Below, one piece after another: positions 8,734 through 14,999 of a DNA stretch of 27,156 nt (the stretch's first letter is position 1; every line of letters begins with the position of its first letter). The notes under the pieces were generated by a model that was given only the letters and a program-made list of their open reading frames with translations, had not been told where the DNA came from and searched no databases. The translations under genes and the position numbers were made by a program. The stretch is from an uncultured Collinsella sp. (GTDB taxonomy: Bacteria; Actinomycetota; Coriobacteriia; Coriobacteriales; Coriobacteriaceae). The DNA lies in the NCBI GenBank assembly GCA_900544135.1, contig UQTU01000022.1, forward strand, positions 1 to 27,156. The letters are read 5' to 3'.

Positions 8734-8751
8734 TAGTTGTTTGAACAAGTA
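8734..8751. promoter_or_regulatory. Candidate GntR operator upstream of the importer operon
   Basis: TAGTTGTT-TG-AACAAGTA is an 18-bp near-perfect palindrome (one mismatched pair) 106 bp upstream of the binding-protein start. Its core TTGTTTGAAC recurs, with one change, at 9707-9716 and 9829-9838, flanking the start of the PTS gene. No convincing -35/-10 pair was found on the minus strand here, so the promoter is not placed. Confidence 0.5.
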
Positions 8752-8791
8752 TTACTAGAGCGGTAGAAAAACTTCGGTGAACGGTAATTTC

Positions 8792-8811
8792 AACTTGATA
8801 CTTGACAAGTT
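8792..8811. promoter_or_regulatory. Second candidate operator upstream of the importer operon
   Basis: AACTTG at 8792-8797 is inverted at 8806-8811, and the inner 11-mer ACTTG-A-CAAGT (8800-8810) is a perfect palindrome. The half-site TACTTG is shared with the complement of the palindrome at 8734-8751. A further AACAA/TTGTT pair lies at 8819-8832 in AT-rich DNA. Confidence 0.4.
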
Positions 8812-8845
8812 TTGTATAAACAATTATTTGTTATCGAATGCAGAG

Positions 8846-8892
8846 AAAACGCCCGGTCAAGCCGATGCATCGTCGGTTTGACCGGGCGTTTT
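8846..8892 (-). terminator. Intrinsic terminator after the GntR gene
   Basis: A perfect 15-bp stem pairs 8846-8860 with 8878-8892. Four A at one end and four T at the other make it usable in both directions. It lies 43 nt after the GntR stop and separates that gene from the importer control region. Confidence 0.9.
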
Positions 8893-8934
8893 CGCTTTGA
8901 GGGCATGAGTCTCGTCAGGCTGCGAGCTAGCCGG

Positions 8935-9654
8935 CTATCGCTTGGAGTTGACGCGGTAGTGGAAGATCTCGGGATGCGTGCGGGCATGCGTGACCTCGAA
9001 CAAGATGCCATCCGAGGTGTACGACTGGCTCTCCATGACGGCAACGCAGTTGTATTTGCCGAGGTCAAGATAGCTGCAGTCCTCATCGTTGGCGAGCTCG
9101 ACGCTCACTGTACGGCGACTCGCCATCACCTTGACGCCGCGTTTGTGCTCCAGATAGTCGTAAATTGACTTTGCGGCGATCTCGGGCGTCAGGCCCTTGG
9201 CGATTGACTCCAAAAAGTAACCATGGTCCACTTGGCGCGCGTTGCCGTTGAGGCTTCGGACACGCACCACGCGAATCAACTCCTCGCCCACCTTAAAGCC
9301 CAGGCGACGAGAGAGTTGCTCGGTGCAAATCAAATGCTCAAAAGACTTAACGTCCGTCGATGCAACGGCATTGTTGCGCTTTGCAAATTCGCCAAACGAC
9401 TCGACTTCCTCGAGTGCGCCCAGCATGTCGGTTTCACCCTTGAGCCAAATAACGCGCACGCCCTTGCCGTGTATAGGCTGCACAAACATCTGGTCGGCCA
9501 GCATGCTCAAGGCGCGTCGAACGGTATTGCGCGTGCAGCCAAATTCCGCGGTCAGCTCGGCTTCGGTTGGCAGCATCTCCTGAAACGCATAAGTCCCGTT
9601 AATGATGCGCGAACGGATCTCGCGGTAGATTCCTTCGTAAATCGCTTTTGGCAT
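8935..9654 (-). CDS. GntR-family (HutC/UTRA) transcriptional regulator
   Basis: At 239 residues it has a normal GntR/UTRA length. The N-terminal winged helix-turn-helix includes LPTEAELTAEFGCTRNTVRRAL (about residues 28-49), and the C-terminal effector-binding UTRA domain covers about residues 85-235. A strong ribosome site AGAGGTGA precedes the ATG at 9654. The gene is divergent from the PTS-HAD fusion and directly upstream of the ABC importer operon, so it probably controls one or both. UTRA regulators of this group often bind a sugar phosphate (TreR binds trehalose-6-P), which would fit a phosphorylated alpha-glucoside made by the PTS protein. The effector is inference. Confidence 0.92.
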   Translation of the reverse strand: MPKAIYEGIYREIRSRIINGTYAFQEMLPTEAELTAEFGCTRNTVRRALSMLADQMFVQPIHGKGVRVIWLKGETDMLGALEEVESFGEFAKRNNAVASTDVKSFEHLICTEQLSRRLGFKVGEELIRVVRVRSLNGNARQVDHGYFLESIAKGLTPEIAAKSIYDYLEHKRGVKVMASRRTVSVELANDEDCSYLDLGKYNCVAVMESQSYTSDGILFEVTHARTHPEIFHYRVNSKR

Positions 9655-9706
9655 GACTTCACCTCTAATGAATATGTATGGCTAGGCACGATAGCATTTC
9701 TTGAAG

Positions 9707-9838
9707 TTGTTTAAACCGATTATCGGCAAAGCGACAGGATTTAACCGTTGACGGTTTCTGTCACGCTCAAACCGGTTTCGCTCAAAACTGCCGGTATGAC
9801 AATCGTCTGGTCCTCTACAATGAATCCATTGTTTAAAC
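9707..9838. promoter_or_regulatory. Divergent gntR/PTS control region with repeated boxes and palindromes
   Basis: TTGTTTAAAC occurs twice, at 9707-9716 and 9829-9838. A -10-like TACAAT at 9816-9821 faces the PTS gene, so the second box would cover its transcription start; the matching -35 is weak. Between the boxes are three perfect palindromes: CCGAT-T-ATCGG (9716-9726), AACCGT-TG-ACGGTT (9743-9756) and AAACCGGTTT (9769-9778). Such density suggests repressor and possibly activator sites. Confidence 0.5.
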
Positions 9839-9881
9839 GTTTCACCACGCGCAACGCGCCTCGATATTCGGGAGGCAGAAC

Positions 9882-12332
9882 ATGCTGCAAAAAATCCAAC
9901 GCTTTGGCGGGGCAATGTTCGCGCCCGCCATGTTGTTTTCCATATCGGGCCTTATGGTCGGCGTCTCCGCCCTCGCAACGTCTGCGGATATCGTCGGCGA
10001 CCTCGCCGTATACGGAACCCCTTGGTACGTTTTTTGGACTATCATTCAGCGCGGCTCGTGGACGGTCTTTAAACGACTTCCGCTCCTTTTTGCCGTAGCG
10101 CTGCCCATCGGCCTTGCCCAAAAGCAACCGGCACGTTGTTGCCTCGAGGCGCTCGTGGCCTATTTTGCCTATTGCTTCTTTTTGAGCGAGATCATCAAGC
10201 TGAGCGGAGACAACCTTGGACTTAAGTACCCGTCGTCTTTGACCTCCGCTAGCGGCATCACCATCATCGACGGCATCAAGACGCTCGACACCGGCATTAT
10301 CGGCCCGCTGGCGGTGTCGGCAACCGTCGTCGCCATCCATGACCGCTTCTACGATGTCAAGGTTCCCGATTGGCTCGGCACCTTCTCGGGCTCCTCGCTG
10401 GTCTACCTCATCAGCTTTTTTGCCGTGTTTGCCCTTGCCGCTATCTCGGCCGCCATCGTGCCCTCCGTATACGCTGTGACCGAAACACTGCGCCACGCAC
10501 TTGCGGGCGTCGGCCCCTTTGGCGTGGGCATCTTTGTGCTTTTGGAGCGAGCGCTCGAGCCCATGGGGCTGCACCACCTGCTCTACATGCCGATCTACTA
10601 CGACAACCTGGTCATTAACGACGGCATCTACGCCACGTGGAGCAGCTTGCTCCCCATCCTCTCCCATAGCACGCGCCCCCTTAATGAACTTGCGCCGTGG
10701 GCCGGTTTTACCGCCACCGGCTGGGTCAAGCTCTTTGGCCTTCCCGCCATCGCAGCCGCGTTCTACTCCACCGCAAAACCAGAGCGCCGCGCCGGCCTCA
10801 GGGCCATCCTTGTTCCCGCCATCATCGCCTCGGTGGTTTGCGGCGTTACCGAGCCACTCGAGTTTCTCTTTATGTTCACCCACCCCGGGCTCTTTTTTCT
10901 CTACGCCGTCTTATCGTCTTGCCTTGCCACAACCATGAATCTCTTTGGCATCGTCGGCATCTTCTCGGGCGGCCTCATGGAGATGGCAGCCTTCAACTTT
11001 ATTCCGCTCATGCGGACGCATGCCGGCTCCTACCTTTTGGCGCTCGGTATCGGCCTTGCCTTTAGCCTCATCTTTTTTGTTAGTTTTCGAGCACTCATCT
11101 TGATCTATGACCTTAAGACGCCGGGCCGCGAGGATCATGTCGCCAATCGCGCGGCAATCGATCATTTAACGGGAAGCGGCTTTGCCAAAGAGCAATCTCC
11201 CAATGACGAGGTCAATAGTCGATCCGATCAAGATCACGTCCTCGCTGAGCGGGTAATTCAGCTTTTAGGTGGCGTTGGCAATATTGTGGGCGCAACCAAC
11301 TGCGCCACGCGCCTGCGCGTCGAGGTCGCAGACCCTTCCATCGTTGCAGATAACGCGGCGTTTGTCGCGGCGGGCGCCAAGGGCCTCATCATTACGGGCA
11401 AGACCGCCCAGGTGATCATCGGCATCTCCGTTCCCCGCGTTAAAGAGCATTTTGACCAGATCATGGGCCTCGAACCGGGTTTTGCATTCGCCGCCTCGCC
11501 TTCTCATGCCGCCGACGCCACCAAAAAGCATGGCAATGTCTGCTTCTTCGACATCGACGGTACGCTCGCCTGGCAAGATCCCAGACTTGCCCAGGAGCTT
11601 CCCGAGGACGAGCGAGACCTCTCCCCCTATCCCGACGAGACGGTTGCACAGGCAATTCGCACGTTTGTCGCCAACGGCAACAAAGCCTTTATCTGTACGG
11701 GGCGCACCCTCAGCTGCATCCATCCCAAGCTGCTCGAGCTGCCGTGGGCAGGCGTCGTGTGCCTCGCGGGCGGTTACGCCGAACTCGAGGGGCGTATCGT
11801 GCGAAATGCAGCCATAAACCCTGGTCTGCTACAGCGCCTCGCCCCCTATCTCGAGCAATCGGGCGAGGTCATTCGCTTTGAGGGCATCGATCGCGTCGTG
11901 CGCATGAGTGCAGATGCCCCCGAGACGTACGGCTACGCACGCACCGTGGGCGACGCCGTCACGCAACTTGAGCACTACAACGCCTATAAAATTCTTATGT
12001 CCACACCACTTGCCAACCGCATCGCCCAAGATGAAGAGCTTGGACCTCTGCTCTGCCTCAACGAGCTCGAGCTCGAGGTCACAGAAATCTCGCCGCGCGA
12101 GTGCACCAAACGGGCCGGAATCAAGGCTGTGCTTGACGCCCTGGGACCAGACCACGGCACCGTATATGGCATTGGCGACGCGAGCAACGACATCGCCCTC
12201 ATGGAGGCGGTCGATGTTGGCATCGCCATGGGCAACGCGCCGGACTTCCTCAAGGAAAAGGCCGACTACGTAACCGACAGCTTCGACCACGACGGTGTCG
12301 TCACCGCGCTCGAACACTTTGGGCTTATCTAG
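9882..12332 (+). CDS. PTS EIIC-EIIB (alpha-glucoside type) fused to a Cof-type HAD phosphatase
   Basis: Three parts in 816 residues. EIIC (about 1-410) begins MLQKIQRFGGAMFAPAMLF, resembling alpha-glucoside EIICB proteins (AglA/MalB type), with about ten hydrophobic segments and the conserved GVTEPLEF at 321-328. EIIB (about 445-525) has the phospho-accepting Cys474 in ATNCATRLRV. After a short linker, a HAD-IIB domain (about 550-816) carries all four motifs: Asp557-x-Asp559 in FFDIDGT, Thr606 in CTGRT, Lys703 in AYKIL and GDASND at 765-770. A good ribosome site GGGAGG precedes the ATG. No EIIA or phospho-alpha-glucosidase lies nearby. The inferred job is to import and phosphorylate an alpha-glucoside, then remove the phosphate inside. 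The frame is unbroken, so this is not an obvious assembly join. Domain calls are confident; the coupled reaction is a hypothesis. Confidence 0.9.
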   Translation: MLQKIQRFGGAMFAPAMLFSISGLMVGVSALATSADIVGDLAVYGTPWYVFWTIIQRGSWTVFKRLPLLFAVALPIGLAQKQPARCCLEALVAYFAYCFFLSEIIKLSGDNLGLKYPSSLTSASGITIIDGIKTLDTGIIGPLAVSATVVAIHDRFYDVKVPDWLGTFSGSSLVYLISFFAVFALAAISAAIVPSVYAVTETLRHALAGVGPFGVGIFVLLERALEPMGLHHLLYMPIYYDNLVINDGIYATWSSLLPILSHSTRPLNELAPWAGFTATGWVKLFGLPAIAAAFYSTAKPERRAGLRAILVPAIIASVVCGVTEPLEFLFMFTHPGLFFLYAVLSSCLATTMNLFGIVGIFSGGLMEMAAFNFIPLMRTHAGSYLLALGIGLAFSLIFFVSFRALILIYDLKTPGREDHVANRAAIDHLTGSGFAKEQSPNDEVNSRSDQDHVLAERVIQLLGGVGNIVGATNCATRLRVEVADPSIVADNAAFVAAGAKGLIITGKTAQVIIGISVPRVKEHFDQIMGLEPGFAFAASPSHAADATKKHGNVCFFDIDGTLAWQDPRLAQELPEDERDLSPYPDETVAQAIRTFVANGNKAFICTGRTLSCIHPKLLELPWAGVVCLAGGYAELEGRIVRNAAINPGLLQRLAPYLEQSGEVIRFEGIDRVVRMSADAPETYGYARTVGDAVTQLEHYNAYKILMSTPLANRIAQDEELGPLLCLNELELEVTEISPRECTKRAGIKAVLDALGPDHGTVYGIGDASNDIALMEAVDVGIAMGNAPDFLKEKADYVTDSFDHDGVVTALEHFGLI

Positions 12333-12448
12333 CCGAGCCCCTTGCCGCGTTTGCGACCGCAAGACTCAATCGTCTTCAACCGCCGCGCTCGACGCCCCAA
12401 TGTGGCAATATGTTGTCTGCATAATGCAACGGTGCAACCTAAGAAAGA

Positions 12449-13474
12449 ATGCGAGAACCCGTGTCCAGTCCGTTTACCAGCTTTTTAGCCCAGCACTTTG
12501 ACCAGATTAACGACTATCTGGCCACGTTCTTTGACGGACAGGCAACTTCCGCCGATATCGAGCGTTACCTGTATACCCCGCTCTCGGCATTTACGGCCAA
12601 TGCCGGCAAGCGCCACCGCCCGCTCATCTGCATGCTCGCCGCCACCGCGGTAGGCGGCAGCTTTGAGAGCGCCCGCAGCGCGGCGGCAGCTATAGAGCAC
12701 TTTCAATCGGGAGCGCTTATCCATGACGACATCGCCGACAACGGCCAACTGCGTCGCGGCAAGCCCTGCATGCACCTTACCGAGGGCACGGGACTTGCCA
12801 TCAACTGCGGCGATCTGGCGCTCACCATGGTCACCAAGACGGTTCTCGACGACCCCACGCTCGAGGCAGACGTGAAACTCCGCGTGCTCCACGAGCTCAC
12901 CGAGATGATCGTCCGCACCATTGAGGGCCAGGCACTCGACTTGGGCTGGGTCCGCGATGGGCGCTTTGACATCTCGGTCGACGATTATCTGGACATGGCG
13001 ACGCACAAGACCGCGTACTACAGCGGAGCCACGCCACTTGCCGCCGGAGCCATTATCGGCGGCGGCAGCGAGGAGCAGATTGAGGCGCTGCGCGCCTTTG
13101 GCCTGTACACGGGCCTTGCCTTCCAGATCCAAGATGATCTGCTCAACTTGATCGGCACCAAAGAGGCCGCCAACAAGGACTTCCGCACCGACATCACCGA
13201 GGGCAAGCGCACGCTTGTCGCCGTACACGCCCTCTCTGATGAACGCCACCACGACGAGATCGAGGCGATTCTTTCCTCGGGCACCGATGATCCCGCGCAG
13301 CTCGCACGCGCCGTGGAGATCTTCCAGGAGACCGGCTCCATCGATTACGCCCACACTTACGCGCTCGACCTGACCGCCAAGGCCAAAGCGGCCATCGAGA
13401 ACGTTGAGCTTGATCAGCACGCACGCGAGTTGTTCCTCTCCATGGCAGATTTCTTTGTGGAGCGACTCAACTAG
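12449..13474 (+). CDS. Polyprenyl (trans-isoprenyl) diphosphate synthase
   Basis: Condenses isopentenyl diphosphate onto an allylic diphosphate to make a prenyl chain, probably for quinone or lipid-carrier synthesis. Visible motifs: GKRHRP (53-58), the first Asp-rich motif DDIAD (93-97) followed by the RRG of the substrate site, and KDFRTDITEGKRT near 243-255. The second Asp-rich motif reads DDLLN (229-233), so its last Asp is replaced by Asn. The 341 residues fit the family. The start is uncertain: the ATG at 12449 has only AAGAAAGA close upstream, and a GTG at 12461 is an alternative. Chain length cannot be read from sequence by eye. The preceding gap (12333-12448) shows no clear terminator. 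Confidence 0.88.
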   Translation: MREPVSSPFTSFLAQHFDQINDYLATFFDGQATSADIERYLYTPLSAFTANAGKRHRPLICMLAATAVGGSFESARSAAAAIEHFQSGALIHDDIADNGQLRRGKPCMHLTEGTGLAINCGDLALTMVTKTVLDDPTLEADVKLRVLHELTEMIVRTIEGQALDLGWVRDGRFDISVDDYLDMATHKTAYYSGATPLAAGAIIGGGSEEQIEALRAFGLYTGLAFQIQDDLLNLIGTKEAANKDFRTDITEGKRTLVAVHALSDERHHDEIEAILSSGTDDPAQLARAVEIFQETGSIDYAHTYALDLTAKAKAAIENVELDQHARELFLSMADFFVERLN

Positions 13475-13612
13475 CGGGGGTTATAAAACCTGTCAGCAGC
13501 GTATTTGGGTACAACTTGCTACACTGTTGAGTGCATGTTTATGCATCTCTTTGCGTCGTCTATCCGACAGGCGCTCAAATAGTACGAATGATACGCCGAA
13601 AGGGGTTCGTTC

Positions 13613-14518
13613 ATGGAACCTATTACAACGGGCATGCGGGGAGCAGCCGTCGAGGACGTCCAGTCCCGCCTTCTGCAGCTCGGCTATACAATCGATGACA
13701 CCGAGGTCTCCGACAAGCGCTTTGGCACCACCACCGAGCAGGCTGTTGGCACCTTTAGGCTCGACAGTGGTCTTGCCGCCGGTCACGCCGTTGACATTCC
13801 CTGCTGGAGTGCCCTGGTCGACGCCTCGTATAAACTGGGCGATCGTACGCTCTATCTGCGTATGCCCAATTTCCATGGTGCCGACGTTCAGGCCCTGCAG
13901 AGGGCGCTCAACGTTTTGGGCTTTGCCTGCGGTGAGGACGACGGCTATTTTGGCCCGCACACCGAGGCCGCTCTGCAGCAGTTCCAAGAAAATGTCGGCC
14001 TGTTTGCCGATGGCATGGCGTTCCAGGATACCTACGCCTATATCAACCGCCTGCATCACGTGTGGGAGGGCAAGCCCTCGGTTACCGAGGCCGAGTCGCG
14101 CATCGGTTTTGCCCGCGCCGCCAACGTGCTCGAGCGCTTCCAGATTGCCGTCATCGGTGAGGACCCCATCGCACGCAGCGTTGCATCGCGCATGTGGAAC
14201 ATCGCCACGGCGACGACCGACAGCAGCGGCATGATGCTTTGCGATTCCGAGGTTCCGACCGACGTGGATCTGGTGCTCGAGATCGCAAGCGATGAGCTGC
14301 CCGCAGATGCTGCGCCGCGCGCCACGATCGCCCTTGCCGAGTGTCACAACCTTGCACAGCGCATCCGCACCGCCAATGTCGCCGCGCAGCAAAAGCCCGC
14401 GCGCATCCGCATTGAGCTCACGGGCATGACGCGCTACAACGGAACCTTCACCGCAAGTGATGCGCAGACACTCGCCGTACGCCTGCTCGATGGCGTTTGC
14501 GATGCCCTCGCAGATTAG
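13613..14518 (+). CDS. Double peptidoglycan-binding-domain protein, possibly CwlM-like
   Basis: 301 residues with two PG_binding_1-type repeats at about 6-72 (RGAAVEDVQSRLLQLGY...) and 84-148 (HGADVQALQRALNVLGF...GYFGPHTEAALQQFQ). The rest is an alpha/beta-looking C-terminal part (about 165-301) that I do not recognise firmly. There is no signal peptide or membrane anchor, so it looks cytoplasmic despite wall-binding repeats. The same layout, two such repeats then an amidase fold without a signal peptide, is known in actinobacterial CwlM, a cytoplasmic regulator of peptidoglycan precursor synthesis. Here VDLVLEIASDEL may stand where an amidase has its catalytic His-containing strand, which would make it a non-catalytic relative. 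Ribosome site AAAGGGG precedes the ATG. Confidence 0.75.
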   Translation: MEPITTGMRGAAVEDVQSRLLQLGYTIDDTEVSDKRFGTTTEQAVGTFRLDSGLAAGHAVDIPCWSALVDASYKLGDRTLYLRMPNFHGADVQALQRALNVLGFACGEDDGYFGPHTEAALQQFQENVGLFADGMAFQDTYAYINRLHHVWEGKPSVTEAESRIGFARAANVLERFQIAVIGEDPIARSVASRMWNIATATTDSSGMMLCDSEVPTDVDLVLEIASDELPADAAPRATIALAECHNLAQRIRTANVAAQQKPARIRIELTGMTRYNGTFTASDAQTLAVRLLDGVCDALAD

Positions 14519-14556
14519 GTAAACTAAACGGGTTGCTTTTGGGCAACACCACACAT

Positions 14557-14631
14557 TGGGACGTAGTTCAACGGTAGAACTCCGGTTTTTGGTGCCGGCT
14601 GTTGGGGGTTCGAATCCCTCCGTCCCAGCCA
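14557..14631 (+). tRNA. tRNA-Gln, anticodon TTG, CCA encoded
   Basis: The acceptor strands TGGGACG (14557-14563) and CGTCCCA (14621-14627) pair fully. The T-A first pair is typical of bacterial tRNA-Gln. The anticodon stem CCGGT/GCCGG holds the loop TTTTGGT with anticodon TTG. The T-loop is TTCGAAT, and discriminator G and CCA follow at 14628-14631. Confidence 0.96.
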
Positions 14632-14640
14632 TTAAAATTG

Positions 14641-14678
14641 AGCGCCCTGAGCCCATAACGGCCCAGGGCGCTTTCTTG
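14641..14678 (+). terminator. Intrinsic terminator after tRNA-Gln
   Basis: A 9-bp stem AGCGCCCTG (14641-14649) pairs with 14664-14672, extended inward by GCC/GGC, with tail TTCTT. It lies 10 nt after the tRNA. Confidence 0.8.
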
Positions 14679-14686
14679 TGGGCAAG

Positions 14687-14820
14687 CGGAGGGATTCGAG
14701 AACCCGCAAGGGTGCGGAGCTGAGGAAACGCGAAGCGTTTTCCAGCGCAGCACGCAAGGAGCGAAGCGACGCAGCGGGGCGCGGCCGCCGAAAAGGCGGA
14801 CGCGGAATCCCACCGTCCCA
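14687..14820. repeat. GC-rich element whose ends copy the tRNA-Gln T-arm
   Basis: CGGAGGGATTCG at 14687-14698 is the exact complement of tRNA bases 14611-14622. GAATCCCACCGTCCCA at 14805-14820 is a direct 15-of-16 copy of tRNA bases 14612-14627. The two ends therefore also pair with each other. The interior holds small hairpins with GAA or GAAAA loops (for example 14724-14742 and 14784-14799). No gene is apparent in 14632-14864. Confidence 0.6.
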
Positions 14821-14864
14821 CATCAGCCCAGTTCCGAAAAGCGAGCCGCCATCTACAAAGTGCC

Positions 14865-14995
14865 GTGTGGCCCCGGCCGGCCGGGCATTAAGTTTGTCGC
14901 GAGTTCCGCACGCAAAGAAGGCCACTTAATGTGGCCTTCGTCTTGCGCAGGACTGTAGAGCAGCAAACTTAATGCCCGGCCCGCCGGGGCCACAC
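14865..14995. repeat. Long hairpin repeat, copy 1
   Basis: Arms 14865-14896 and 14964-14995 pair over 32 bp with one mismatch. They enclose a 67-nt core (14897-14963) identical to that of the copy at 19902-20036, while the arm sequences of the two copies differ. The core contains its own hairpin, GAAGGCCAC/GTGGCCTTC. The element starts 5 nt beyond the stop codon of the JetD-like gene on the minus strand and is convergent with the tRNA. No T-run follows it. Confidence 0.85.
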
Positions 14996-14999
14996 GTCC

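Noticed and set aside
8795..8835. TTGACA plus AT-rich -10-like sequence on the plus strand
   Set aside because: The implied transcript would run straight into the terminator at 8846-8892 with no gene, so it is more likely part of operator DNA than a promoter.
13483..13493. GGTTATAAAAC motif, also present at 26938-26948
   Set aside because: An 11-mer found twice at unrelated positions without a consistent -35 partner; too little to call a promoter or operator.
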